From a virus: a DNA stretch of 49,007 bases. Below are positions 21,127-30,623 of this stretch, one piece after another (the first letter of the stretch is position 1; each line of letters begins with the position of its first letter). The DNA lies in IMG/VR virus record IMGVR_UViG_3300044796_000187, positions 1-49,007 of that record. The stretch is one strand, 5' to 3'. The notes below the pieces were generated by a model, which saw only the letters and a list, made by a program, of their open reading frames with translations, searched no databases and had not been told where the DNA came from. The position numbers were made by a program, and so were the translations under genes.

Positions 21127-22802
21127 GATTGCCACAATCATTGGCACAGATAGATACTCAGATTGAAAAACTGAATATCCATAAGTCTTTGACGTATCAG
21201 CGATTGTTGGAGTCAAACAAGCCGGATGATATCATGAAGGCTTTAAAGTACCAGCAGGACGTTCAGAAAGCTAATAGTGTGATTGCCGACAACCAGCGGG
21301 CATTCTTGTACGCACCAGACAATGAGTTTTACACTGGTCTGGGATACAAGACGGCTATCAAGGTTGTGCCGTTTGAGTTCTTGCGTTCAATGGGTGGTAC
21401 ACCGATGATCTTCTCAGTGATCAGCACCCGTATAAATCAGATACTGGATTTTGCTAATTTCTCCACGGATGCTGACCGTCCAGGCTGGACAATCCGTAAA
21501 CGTCTGGGACGGTTTGAGACCGAGTATGAAAACACTGATCAGGATAAACGTGAGATTGAGAAGATAGTAGATTTTCTGGAGAACGGTGGAATGGATGCCA
21601 AGTTTACTATTCATAATGATTTTCATGACTTTTTGAAAATATTCCCTAAGGATATGTTGGAACTGGATCAGGGCTGTTTTGAAGTACAGCGTACCCGTGG
21701 GGGTGATCCAGTATCGTATGATTGTGTAGACTCATCAACAGTGCGCTTATTAGAAACTATTGATCCCAATTATGATCAGCAAAACGAGAAGTACGAACCA
21801 CTGACCTTTCAGGATCATTCGTACCTTCCACATTATTGTCAGGTATGGCGTGAACGCATACTGATCAATCCTAAGACTAAGCAGGAAGTGGTGTGGTATC
21901 CCTGGGAGATGTGCTTTGCTGTGCGTAATAAGACTAGTAACATCATGCAGAATGGTTACGGTCAGAGTGAACTGGAGGTGCTGATGCGAGTGGTGACATG
22001 GTTACTAGAGTCTATGGAATACAATGGACGGTTCTTTACTAATGGGTCAAATCCACGGGGATTTTTTACTATGAAAGGTGGTGTTGATCCCCGGATGTTG
22101 AACGACTTTCGTATGGCATGGCGGTCAATGGTGACCGGTTGGCAGAATGCTCATAAAGTACCGATCTTTGAGGCTGACAAAATAGATTGGGTTGACATGC
22201 AACAGACCAATAAGGAGATGGAATTCAGTCAATGGATGGAGTTTCTGACCCTGGTAACTTGTTCAGTATTCAAGGTAGACCCCTCAGAATTAGGGTTCAA
22301 ATTCTGTCAGCAGCATACTCTTTTTGGTGAAGGTGGACAGAAGCAACGTACAGAACATAGTAAGGATAAAGGATTAAAACCTTTATTAAAAGTGATTCAG
22401 AAGAATATTGACAAGTTTATTGTCAGTGAATTAAATTCGAACTATGAATTTGTATGGACTGGTGTGGATATTGAAGACGAAACAACTAAGCTAGACAACG
22501 ATGTAAAGAAACTTGCTAGTGGGATGGTTTCAATGAAAGACAAATTTAAGGAATATACAGGACGGGAATTTGATGAAAATGAAGATATAATATTGAGCCC
22601 GGTTTATAATCAGATAAAACAGATGCAAGCTTATGGCGGAAATAGTATGAATGATTTAGTTAACAAAGAATCTGGAGGGGGTGATATTGGACAAAAAAAT
22701 CCATTTTCAACTTTTGAAAGTGATATGGTAAAGGGTAAATCCAGTGATCCTATTACTCAGAATTTAATAGACTACATAAATACCGAACTTGTGACAAAGT
22801 GA
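21090..22802 (+). CDS. Portal protein, 570 aa
   Basis: The clip/stem region is recognisable: NGYGQSELEVLMRVVTWLLE then YNGRFFTNGSNPRGFF, FRMAWRSMVTGWQNAHKVPI and MEFSQWMEFLTLVTCSVFKV with DPSELGF. This is the phage portal (PF04860-type) pattern, where the F-x-x-G-x-x-P-x-G-x-x loop precedes the stem helices. The length is normal for a myovirus portal. It forms the dodecameric ring at the capsid vertex for DNA passage. It starts inside the upstream glycosyltransferase gene, and its TGA overlaps the GTG of the sigma factor. Confidence 0.88.
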   Translation: MSKRRASRSNIVRLPQSLAQIDTQIEKLNIHKSLTYQRLLESNKPDDIMKALKYQQDVQKANSVIADNQRAFLYAPDNEFYTGLGYKTAIKVVPFEFLRSMGGTPMIFSVISTRINQILDFANFSTDADRPGWTIRKRLGRFETEYENTDQDKREIEKIVDFLENGGMDAKFTIHNDFHDFLKIFPKDMLELDQGCFEVQRTRGGDPVSYDCVDSSTVRLLETIDPNYDQQNEKYEPLTFQDHSYLPHYCQVWRERILINPKTKQEVVWYPWEMCFAVRNKTSNIMQNGYGQSELEVLMRVVTWLLESMEYNGRFFTNGSNPRGFFTMKGGVDPRMLNDFRMAWRSMVTGWQNAHKVPIFEADKIDWVDMQQTNKEMEFSQWMEFLTLVTCSVFKVDPSELGFKFCQQHTLFGEGGQKQRTEHSKDKGLKPLLKVIQKNIDKFIVSELNSNYEFVWTGVDIEDETTKLDNDVKKLASGMVSMKDKFKEYTGREFDENEDIILSPVYNQIKQMQAYGGNSMNDLVNKESGGGDIGQKNPFSTFESDMVKGKSSDPITQNLIDYINTELVTK

Positions 22803-23359
22803 TAATACATAAACAAAATATTGATTTTCAGCTCATCCGAGAAGCTAAGCAGGGCAGCCAACAGGCTTTTACCACTTTGTTTACACATTATCATAAACGG
22901 ATTTTTAATTTCATCCGTGCTATCATTAAGGACACAACGGATACAGAAGATTTGACGATGTTGACTTTCGAGAAGGCATTTGCAAAGATTACTGAATACG
23001 AACCGTTATTTGAATTTCAGACATGGTTGTTTAAGATAGCAAAAAACGCCTGTTTTGATTTCATTTTGTATAAAAAACGTAGACCTATCAATGTGGACAT
23101 AACGGATTTGCATTACCTGGAAAGTTCTGTACAAACGCCTGAACAACTATTGATAAGTGCTCAAACGGTGAGTATCATAGAAGATTCTATACGTGAAATG
23201 CCTTTGAGACATCAGCGTATAATAGACCTGCGAGATCAGGGGTTGTTATGTCGTCAGATTGCTGAGTTGTTAAATATAAGTATCAGCACAGTAGTGGGGC
23301 AGATACGGTATGCCCGGTTGTGGTTAAATAGAATGTTAATTAAAAGACAGATAGCATGA
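22799..23359 (+). CDS. ECF-type RNA polymerase sigma factor, 186 aa
   Basis: Region 2 spans about residues 12-85: QQAFTTLFTHYHKRIFNFIR, DTEDLTMLTFEKAFAKI and FEFQTWLFKIAKNACFDFIL, the polymerase- and -10-binding helices. Region 4 spans residues 128-182: REMPLRHQRIIDLRDQGLL and RQIAELLNISISTVVGQIRY, a helix-turn-helix for the upstream box. Regions 1 and 3 are absent, as in the ECF group. The start is GTG in a GTGA overlap with the portal stop, coupling it to the virion operon. It is a candidate to recognise the repeated late-type promoter. Confidence 0.88.
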   Translation: MIIHKQNIDFQLIREAKQGSQQAFTTLFTHYHKRIFNFIRAIIKDTTDTEDLTMLTFEKAFAKITEYEPLFEFQTWLFKIAKNACFDFILYKKRRPINVDITDLHYLESSVQTPEQLLISAQTVSIIEDSIREMPLRHQRIIDLRDQGLLCRQIAELLNISISTVVGQIRYARLWLNRMLIKRQIA

Positions 23360-24132
23360 GCAATTTAATGTTTGGTCGGTTACCACGAAGGGAAGATCCA
23401 CAAGGGCGAACTTTACTGATGTCAAATTATGTAAAAGCTGTAGCTGATCCTCCTTTAGAAGTGGACAATCTCAATAGAGTGTATACAAAACTTGGCATAA
23501 ACGATCCTACAGTGCTGTTTCCAATGTTAGGAAATAATAATGCAGGAGATTGTACCATAGCTGGTTTTGGTCATTTTAAATCACTTATTTTGGGGCTTAG
23601 TGGTACTAAATACATCCCAACAGATCAGGAGATACTTGATTTTTATTTTGCTATGACAGGTGGTCAGGATACAGGTTGTAATGAGTTGGATGTATTAAAG
23701 AAATGTCATAAAAAGGGTTGTCTGGGTGATAAATTACCATATTACGTGGCACTCAACCCAAAGGATTTGCGGGAAGTACGTCAGACTATCTGGTTGTTTG
23801 GGGCTTGTTACATTGGTTTTAATGTGCAACAAAATGCTATTGACGATTTTAATAATCATGTACCATGGACGCCGGGGGTTTTGACTGGGGATGGTCACTG
23901 TGTTATCACCCCGGATTATACCCAGGATATGTTTACTAACCTGACATGGGGTGATAAACAAGATGGAACAGTTCCTTGGTGGAATCAGACCGTTGATGAA
24001 GCATGGTTACTGGTATTCCCAGAAGAGCAACAACCTGAGTATTTAAAGGATTTAGGTTTTGACTGGGATACTTTAATGGCAGATGCTCAGGCTATTGCGA
24101 CTACAAATAAAAAGAAATGTTGGTTTTTTTAA
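23356..24132 (+). CDS. Papain-like cysteine peptidase-fold protein, 258 aa
   Basis: GNNNAGDCTIAGFGHF holds the probable catalytic C66, GVLTGDGHCVIT the histidine H181, and NLTWGD (W198) the aromatic/polar end of the active site. The order C..H matches papain-fold peptidases and related amidotransferases seen in phages. No signal peptide. It may process virion proteins or a host target; the substrate is unknown. Coupled to the sigma gene by ATGA. Confidence 0.65.
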   Translation: MSNLMFGRLPRREDPQGRTLLMSNYVKAVADPPLEVDNLNRVYTKLGINDPTVLFPMLGNNNAGDCTIAGFGHFKSLILGLSGTKYIPTDQEILDFYFAMTGGQDTGCNELDVLKKCHKKGCLGDKLPYYVALNPKDLREVRQTIWLFGACYIGFNVQQNAIDDFNNHVPWTPGVLTGDGHCVITPDYTQDMFTNLTWGDKQDGTVPWWNQTVDEAWLLVFPEEQQPEYLKDLGFDWDTLMADAQAIATTNKKKCWFF

Positions 24133-24152
24133 TAATTTAATACTTGAAAATT

Positions 24153-24374
24153 ATGTTAAATTTTTTACTTACACTCTTGGTTGCCCTTCTAATTGGAGGG
24201 ATCATTGTTGGTATATGCTTTTGGCTTATCAACTATTTTGTAACTAATCCACAGTTCAATAAAGGACTTAAAGGTGTTATCGTTCTGATTGTTCTTATTG
24301 TTATCCTTATCTATCTTTTTGGGGGTGGTGATATAGGAACTATCCATACAGGTACTCACAGGTTTTTAAACTAA
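24153..24374 (+). CDS. Small two-helix membrane protein, 73 aa
   Basis: I use the ATG at 24153; a TTG at 24144 would add three residues. Residues 3-27 (LLTLLVALLIGGIIVGICFW) and 43-59 (VIVLIVLIVILIYLF) are two membrane helices separated by a short basic loop. The size and topology fit a class II holin, but the position inside the structural module is not diagnostic. Confidence 0.55.
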   Translation: MLNFLLTLLVALLIGGIIVGICFWLINYFVTNPQFNKGLKGVIVLIVLIVILIYLFGGGDIGTIHTGTHRFLN

Positions 24375-24386
24375 AAATTATTCGTT

Positions 24387-24761
24387 ATGACGACACAACA
24401 ATTTTTGAAGGGATTACTTATGACGCTTGTTGCATTGTTTATTTCAATGTGGACAACAACAATTAACTGGGTTTTATTGGGGATAAATGTAGTAAGTACT
24501 ATACTAAGTTACTTTGGTAAGAATTTAATTCCCTGGCTTCACTCTGATTCACCTGCAGGACAATTGAGTTTAATCAATATTGTCTCAGGTATATGTGTGG
24601 CTCTTGGAACAGGACTACTGGATGGTCTTGGTCAATATTTTATTACTGGTCAGATTGTCTGGCTGGCTCTTGGTAAACTCGTTTTATCTATTACGTTCAC
24701 TTATCTGGGAGGCACTGCATTTCTGCCAGCCTATAATACAACAACATTTAAATTTAAGTAA
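24387..24761 (+). CDS. Multi-spanning membrane protein, possible holin, 124 aa
   Basis: At least three hydrophobic helices are visible: FLKGLLMTLVALFISMW, INIVSGICVALGTGLLDGLG and VWLALGKLVLSITFTYLGG. A Pro/Asp-containing loop separates helices one and two. It starts with the GTTATG leader and lies 12 nt after another small membrane gene, so the pair may form a holin/antiholin set. Evidence is topology only. Confidence 0.5.
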   Translation: MTTQQFLKGLLMTLVALFISMWTTTINWVLLGINVVSTILSYFGKNLIPWLHSDSPAGQLSLINIVSGICVALGTGLLDGLGQYFITGQIVWLALGKLVLSITFTYLGGTAFLPAYNTTTFKFK

Positions 24762-24762
24762 T

Positions 24763-25269
24763 ATGAAAAAAAGAATTGTTATTTTATTTGCATTTTTGCT
24801 TTTTGCCTTCAGTGCCATTCAGGCACAGAGTGCTTGGAAAGGGTTTTTTAAACCCGTGAATAGTAGTATTTTTGATCAACCCCATCAGATGATGATAAAG
24901 ATAGGTAGTAATCTGAAATTGGTAGATACTACAATAGTAATGCCATCTGCTTGGAAAGTTCGTCCGGCTGTGAATTTATCAGGAGTCGAGTTGTCTTATA
25001 ATAAGTCAACAGCAAAGATTGAGTCGGTAGCAAGAAGTTTTGGGGGAGGTATAGGTATAACTTATAACTATTATATTAATGATAATGGTGTACCTTACAG
25101 TCCATTTGGTGCTGGTGCTTCTGTATTTTTTGATCCGACCGGAGTTTGTACCATTGGTACTATTACAGCACTTCAATATTTAAACTTCGGAGGTGGTTTT
25201 AATTGGACAACTAAGCATGGTTTATTCTTAATAGGGGTATTGTATAGTTTCACACTAGGTGGTTTGTAA
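24763..25269 (+). CDS. Exported outer-membrane-type protein, 168 aa
   Basis: I choose the ATG at 24763 because it gives a signal peptide, MKKRIVILFAFLLFAFSAIQ followed by AQ, cut by signal peptidase I. An ORF start further upstream would overlap the holin-like gene. The mature part alternates polar and aromatic residues with Gly turns (GGGIGITYNYYIND, PFGAGASVFFDP, LNFGGGFNWTTKHGLFLIG) and ends in a hydrophobic strand, as in small beta-barrels. It may change the host surface during infection. Confidence 0.65.
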   Translation: MKKRIVILFAFLLFAFSAIQAQSAWKGFFKPVNSSIFDQPHQMMIKIGSNLKLVDTTIVMPSAWKVRPAVNLSGVELSYNKSTAKIESVARSFGGGIGITYNYYINDNGVPYSPFGAGASVFFDPTGVCTIGTITALQYLNFGGGFNWTTKHGLFLIGVLYSFTLGGL

Positions 25270-25300
25270 TAAATTCGAGAGTTTTTAACAACATGACAAA

Positions 25301-25834
25301 ATGGTAGCAATAGTAGTATCAATAGGACAGGTCACTGTAGGGGGTGTCGTCTATAATTCGCTTAAATATAAAGCAAGTATAGACGGTTCAGGTTTAATTA
25401 CCATTCATAGTGATCCTGTAGGGGAGGATGTCTTACTGTATGGAGCAGCAGCCGGGGATGTGAGTCTAAATGGTACTACTTACGGTAGTGTGACGGCATT
25501 CGTTGCTGCCTTCAATACAGCTATTCAAAATGCTAATTTAGGAGTGAATGTCGGGCGTAATACCAGTTATCCCGACACTCCTTTTTCAGCACATATAACA
25601 GCAAACACTATCGCATGGGTTGCTAATTATGTCAAGCCTGGCTGGGTGACTATTAAAGCACTAAGTACTAACGGTGGTAATGTTTATGTTGGCCCAACAG
25701 GATTAACTGCTGGTAGTGGTGAACTTGAACCAGGGGAGAGTGTCACATATGAAGTGGCTGATTTGAGTACTGTCTGGGCTTTGAATATTACAGTTGGATA
25801 TATTATTAATGTATTTGGGGCATATAAAAATTAA
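25301..25834 (+). CDS. Putative virion surface/decoration protein, 177 aa
   Basis: A Gly/Val/Thr-rich, beta-type protein without signal peptide. SVTAFVAAFNTAIQNANLGV is a motif I associate with phage structural proteins, and KALSTNGGNVYVGPTGLTAG with LEPGESVTYEVADLS forms a jelly-roll-like C-terminal domain resembling decoration or fibre domains. It lies immediately before two fibre-like proteins. Confidence 0.55.
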   Translation: MVAIVVSIGQVTVGGVVYNSLKYKASIDGSGLITIHSDPVGEDVLLYGAAAGDVSLNGTTYGSVTAFVAAFNTAIQNANLGVNVGRNTSYPDTPFSAHITANTIAWVANYVKPGWVTIKALSTNGGNVYVGPTGLTAGSGELEPGESVTYEVADLSTVWALNITVGYIINVFGAYKN

Positions 25835-25837
25835 AAT

Positions 25838-26986
25838 ATGCAAAGTCGTTTACGACATAGTGCAAAACGTTTCAATGAGGGACAGCAATCGTTGAGCAGC
25901 AAATACAAACCTACGAATGTTGTTGTTATTCAAATTTCTGGTGGAATAAGAATTACATGGAATGCATTGGCTAATATTGATAATTATGAGGTTTGGGTGT
26001 CTATAAACAGTGCGCCATTTGTTATATTAGCAATTATAACAAGCGGGACTACTTATTATGATGACTTGACATATTATGCAGGAGTTCCAATTGCTTATAA
26101 AATAAGGGCAATTACCGGGAGTATTTATTCTGACTTTTCAGCAGAAGCAATAATTCAATTAAGTTATGTGCCTGCCTTTTTATTGGGAATGCATACTTTT
26201 GCAATTTATGAACCGTTAGCAACAAATGGACGTTTGGCTGCATCAGGAATAGAGAGTATTTATTGGGATCAAAAAATTGCTTACGGAACATTAGGTGCAG
26301 AACAGAATAGCGGTGTAATAGTTTTGTATGCAGTTTATAAGATAACGGCCTGTCAGACTAATTTCTTTTATACAGGATGTACGGTTGGGGATACATTTGT
26401 TTGTGGAACAGTTAAAACCTGTGATTCAAATAATAAGGTACAACTATATACTGGCAATCACTTAACGCAACCAGTAGTAGCTAGAAGACCGACAAATCAG
26501 GTTTTTAATGGTGTACATGGTGCTTCAGGTAGTTTTATGAAAACTGCACCATTCACGTTAACTCAACCATTTTTCATATATATAGTTTTTAACCCTGTTT
26601 CATGGGCTAGTCTTGATGTGATTTTTGATGGTAGTGCTGATTTTGCGGCAGCACTTATACAACATACGGCAACCCCTCAGGTTCAAACATTTGCAGGTAG
26701 TTATATTGGAACATCCGTAAATCCTACTGTTGGTCAATCCTGTATCATGCGTTGTTTATTTAATAATACAAATTCAAAAATGATCTTAGCAAATGGTATA
26801 CCAGTAACAGGTACTGTAGGAAATACCGCTAATAGTGGATTTACTCTTGGTAATGGCGGCGGAGGAGGTACCTCTTATTCTGCAAATATTGGATTTTCCT
26901 ATGCTGCAATTACTGATGGATCGGAGGCAGGAGGATCAAATGAGACAGCAATATATAATTATTTAACAGCAAAATACTCCTTATAA
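25838..26986 (+). CDS. Tail-fibre/adhesin-like protein: FN3 plus LamG-like domain, 382 aa
   Basis: Residues 27-108 form a fibronectin type III domain (GGIRITWNALANIDNYEVWV ... YKIRAITGSIYSDFS). The rest looks like a concanavalin/LamG carbohydrate-binding domain: SFMKTAPFTLTQPFFIYIVF, a run NGGGGGTSYSANIG, and the typical ending ETAIYNYLTAKYSL. Probably a receptor-binding or glycan-binding virion protein. The next gene begins with a related FN3 domain, suggesting duplication. Confidence 0.7.
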   Translation: MQSRLRHSAKRFNEGQQSLSSKYKPTNVVVIQISGGIRITWNALANIDNYEVWVSINSAPFVILAIITSGTTYYDDLTYYAGVPIAYKIRAITGSIYSDFSAEAIIQLSYVPAFLLGMHTFAIYEPLATNGRLAASGIESIYWDQKIAYGTLGAEQNSGVIVLYAVYKITACQTNFFYTGCTVGDTFVCGTVKTCDSNNKVQLYTGNHLTQPVVARRPTNQVFNGVHGASGSFMKTAPFTLTQPFFIYIVFNPVSWASLDVIFDGSADFAAALIQHTATPQVQTFAGSYIGTSVNPTVGQSCIMRCLFNNTNSKMILANGIPVTGTVGNTANSGFTLGNGGGGGTSYSANIGFSYAAITDGSEAGGSNETAIYNYLTAKYSL

Positions 26987-28865
26987 TGACTATACCAACT
27001 AATCCACAATGCACACAAATAACCGGGGCAATCCAAGTAACTTGGGTAGAAGGTGCTAATCCCGCTGATCAATACCAGGTATGGAAGTCTGTGAATAGTG
27101 GAACATATTCATTATTAACAACTATCCTGAGTGGCATTCAATTATATAATGATACGGCAGCGACTAATCTTGGTGATTTAATAAAATATAAAATCAGGGG
27201 AAAGAATGGATTAACGGTTTCTAATTTTTCAAGCCCTAAACAAATTACCAGTAGAACATGGAGTGAATTGATGCAATATAGTTATACTGATGTAATTAAT
27301 ACTCATGTAACATGGACTTACGGCACAAAAACGTTAATACTTGGCAGGTTACAGGAACAATACATAATTGATACATTCGGCCCGGCAGGACAAAATAAAA
27401 CTGTTTGTGATTTCTTTATATTTTTACAGGTTAATCCTGCATATTTAACGCATATTGCCAGGACGATAACAAAATCTGGTGCAACATTACGATGGAATTT
27501 TGGAGGTGGAAATATTTATTCTCAAAATAATTTACCTGCACAGACAAGTACTACTGAAGTTTCTTTTACATCAACTGATGGATTTTCTGGTGTAACGGCA
27601 CTTTCATTGAATCCAAATGGATTTATAAATAATATATTTAAGATTACATATTATTTTCCAAATGCTACCACTATAATAATAGCTGGTGATGCTAATGGTA
27701 AAATGTCGGGTAATATTTCTTCATTTAATTTTATAAATACTGCTGCATATATTAATCTCTCCAATAATCTTTTTATTGGCGATTTGTCTGCAATGACAAT
27801 ACCGGATAGTTGTGGTTATTTTGATTTGAATAGTAATTTATTTACTGGTACCGCTCCTTCTATATCAGCTAATCATCTTGGGGGCGGAGCACTTCTATAT
27901 TATTGTTATAGTAATAAATTTACAGGATTTGGAGGTTCATTGGTAAGTAGAAACACGTGGGATTTTCAACTTGGAAATAATCAAATAAACACTACGGGCA
28001 TTACATCAATAATTACAAAATTTAATAATTATTTCTCAGCACATGCACCTACGCATAATTTAAGTATAACTTTAACTACCGGGGCACATACCACTAATGG
28101 GACAATTACAGGTGGAGAAACAAATTCCGATTTGGTTAATTTAAAAGCTGTTTTTGTTAATGCAGGATACACCTGTACTGTTACATATAATGCAGTTTCA
28201 TTTTTAGCATTGCCTCTTAATGTTCCATTTATGGCAATCACTTTTGATGATGAATATATTACTCAATTTACTACACTCTATCCGGTGCTGGCAGCGAGGG
28301 GATTAGTAGGAACACTTTATGTCACTGCCTATCATGTCGGAACAGCAGGGTATATGACTGTCTCTAATTTACAGGCTCTTTATGCTGCTGGATGGGATAT
28401 TCAATGTCATACATACGATCATATTGATATGACAACTTTAACACAGGCACAACAAGAAGATCAATATGCGAGATTAAATACATTTTTAACAACAAATAGT
28501 ATTCCTTCTCCAAATCATACAGCCTATCCATATGGTACTTTGAATGCATTAGTGGAACAAGTAGCTGCTGAATACAGACTGACTGGACGTGGTGTTGACT
28601 GGCAAACACTTAATGGCTTAATATATAAGTTATAACCTGGGGAACACTTAATGCAACCACCGATACTGTTGTCCGAATAGAATCAGTAATAGATTTAGCA
28701 GTAATAGCAAAAGCAGGGATGATAAGTTATCTTCATACATTTGTAACTAATGCAACAGGAAGTGATACGGATATAGATATGTTTGCATCATTTATAGATT
28801 ATGCAATAAGTCAAGGAGTTACTGTTGGTACAATATCACAACTATATGCAAAATTAATTGCTTAG
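26986..28865 (+). pseudogene. Fibre-like protein: FN3, LRR-like and NodB polysaccharide deacetylase, frameshifted near its end
   Basis: Zero frame runs to the TAA at 28633-28635 (549 aa). Residues 8-90 are FN3 and about 205-330 hold LRR-like repeats (AAYINLSNNLFIGDLS, GYFDLNSNLFTGTAP). The NodB metal motifs are TFDD (D421-D422) and HTYDH (H475, H479), with YPYG at 514-517. The -1 frame then continues from 28629 for 78 codons with a plausible NodB C-terminus (MISYLHTFVT ... GVTVGTISQLYAKLI). So one gene is split by a frameshift near 28629. The truncated product keeps the metal site but loses the last motifs. It may deacetylate host surface glycan at attachment. Confidence 0.8.
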
Positions 28866-28892
28866 ATATGCAATTCAACGAAATGAAATGAT

Positions 28893-29465
28893 ATGACAGC
28901 AAAACTTAAACTTGCTATTCGGAAACAGGATCATTACTGCACTCAGGAAGATAATATTAAACATCTTATTGAGAATAATAATAAGTTATCAGTTATTATC
29001 ACAGGGAATAATCACCCGGAAAATGGTATAATGCACCAGGTGGCAATAATAGGGGAACGTCAGGCAGGAGTACTAACTAAATTGGATAATATAAATAAAG
29101 AGTTAAAAGGCGTTAATGAAAACCATAATGTTCTGCTCGGTGAGATAACGAGGGTGGGGGCTAAGGTTAATGGTTTTGAAAAACAGGGTGAAAAAGATCA
29201 GATTGCTGCGGACTTGGCAGAAAAGAAGCGTCAGGATAGATGGCAACGGTGGGTATGGATAGTAACAACATTGTTAATGATGACAGGGATACTTCTTAGT
29301 AATATACATACCAGTAGGAATAGCAGGAAGATAGATAATTTAGGAACTCCAGTTATAATGAATCCTAGAGGAACAGTTGTACCACTTCAACGAGGAGAAG
29401 TTCTGAAAATGTATCCAAGGGATTTCACGGGTGATACAATGAAGAAAGTAGATGTAAAGAAATGA
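28893..29465 (+). CDS. Coiled-coil membrane protein, 190 aa
   Basis: Residues 55-115 are heptad-like (GVLTKLDNINKELKGVNENH, EKKRQDRWQRW). A single transmembrane helix follows at about residues 118-137 (WVWIVTTLLMMTGILLSNI), with a C-terminal domain of about 50 residues outside. The layout resembles spanin or membrane-anchored accessory proteins. No family recognised. It overlaps the next gene by 4 nt (ATGA). Confidence 0.6.
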   Translation: MTAKLKLAIRKQDHYCTQEDNIKHLIENNNKLSVIITGNNHPENGIMHQVAIIGERQAGVLTKLDNINKELKGVNENHNVLLGEITRVGAKVNGFEKQGEKDQIAADLAEKKRQDRWQRWVWIVTTLLMMTGILLSNIHTSRNSRKIDNLGTPVIMNPRGTVVPLQRGEVLKMYPRDFTGDTMKKVDVKK

Positions 29466-30487
29466 AACGAATACTTTTTATATTAAAAGAAAAGCAATAC
29501 AGTCTGTCCCTGACATCTTATGGACTTATTAACTCAGCAAATCATATTGCACATTACCTGGAAAGCAAACATTACCAGTGCAAAATAGTACAGGTTGTTG
29601 ATGCAAACGGTATTGACAAGGAGGTACATGACTATAATCCTGATATTGTTATCATTGAAGCCCTGTGGGTAACTGCACCTAAGTTATCAGAGATAATGTC
29701 TTTGTGGTGGTATAAACATATCAAATGGGTAGTACGCATTCATAGTGACATAGGATTCCTGAGTACAGAGGGGTGGGGTGTGAAATTGATCAATGATTAT
29801 ATTGAATTGAAAAGAGATAATTTGATAATAGCTTTTAATAACCATGGTTTTGTAAAAGCATTATCTAATGTGATGGAATATGATTTTACATATCTACCAA
29901 ACGTAATGACTGTTCTTGAACCGGAGGATAATGATTCTGAAGAAAAATCATACATGAAGATTGGTTGTTTTGGTGCGTTGAGGTTACTTAAAAATCAGTG
30001 TTTCCAGGCTGTATGTGCAATAATGGCAGCAAATAAACTCAACAAGAAACTATTTTTTCATATAACACCTAATCTGGCTATCCAGGATGATTCAGTATTG
30101 AAGAATCTTAGGGAGTTGTTTAAAAACATTGGGCATGAATTAATGGTTCATAACTGGATGCCTAATCATACGTTTCAAAGTCTTATAGGAAAGATGGATC
30201 TGGGATTACAACTTTCCTATACAGAAAGTTTTAATATTGTCACAGCAGATTTTATCAACAACAATAAACTTATTATTGTTAGTGATGCTATTGTATGGAT
30301 GCCCCCTTCGATGCGAGTTTCTACAACAGATTATGAAGAGGTTGTTGATAAGATTGTTCACATTTATAAACATCGTAATAGTAATCTTATTAAAAGTTTG
30401 GTGAGGAGGCACTTGAGGGAATATAATGAAGGGGCAGAGAAAGTATGGGATGATTTTTTAAAGCAGCATCATGGAAGTAAAAAGTGA
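29462..30487 (+). CDS. GT4-like GT-B glycosyltransferase, 341 aa
   Basis: The C-terminal half carries the GT4 pattern: KIGCFGALRLLKNQCFQAVC (start of the donor domain), ELMVHNWMPNHTFQSLIGKM, and LQLSYTESFNIVTADFINNN with the E-S-F-x-x-x-x-x-(E/D) donor site. It then reads KLIIVSDAI. The N-terminal domain has the Rossmann start RILFILKEKQYSLSLTS. It is an isolated glycosyltransferase between fibre and head genes, which fits modification of virion proteins. Confidence 0.8.
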   Translation: MKRILFILKEKQYSLSLTSYGLINSANHIAHYLESKHYQCKIVQVVDANGIDKEVHDYNPDIVIIEALWVTAPKLSEIMSLWWYKHIKWVVRIHSDIGFLSTEGWGVKLINDYIELKRDNLIIAFNNHGFVKALSNVMEYDFTYLPNVMTVLEPEDNDSEEKSYMKIGCFGALRLLKNQCFQAVCAIMAANKLNKKLFFHITPNLAIQDDSVLKNLRELFKNIGHELMVHNWMPNHTFQSLIGKMDLGLQLSYTESFNIVTADFINNNKLIIVSDAIVWMPPSMRVSTTDYEEVVDKIVHIYKHRNSNLIKSLVRRHLREYNEGAEKVWDDFLKQHHGSKK

Positions 30488-30623
30488 ACATTTTGATCCA
30501 CCACGTTATCCGAAGCTCATTGTGCCGATAGAGGATGAGATGAAACATTCGTTTGACGTTACAGTAAAGAAAATAATGATTGACGTTACTAAACAACTTA
30601 CTCAAGCAGTTAAAACAAAATGA
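30471..30623 (+). CDS. Short hypothetical protein bridging two genes, 50 aa
   Basis: Starts inside the end of the glycosyltransferase gene and ends in an ATGA overlap with the MuF-like gene. It reads MEVKSEHFDPPRYPKLIVPI with a helical tail (VKKIMIDVTKQLTQAVKTK). The gap between the two larger genes would otherwise be empty. No family recognised. Confidence 0.55.
   Translation: MEVKSEHFDPPRYPKLIVPIEDEMKHSFDVTVKKIMIDVTKQLTQAVKTK

Noticed and set aside
28600-28640. Programmed -1 ribosomal frameshift in the deacetylase gene
   Set aside because: No X-XXY-YYZ heptamer or clear downstream pseudoknot near 28624-28635; an indel is simpler.
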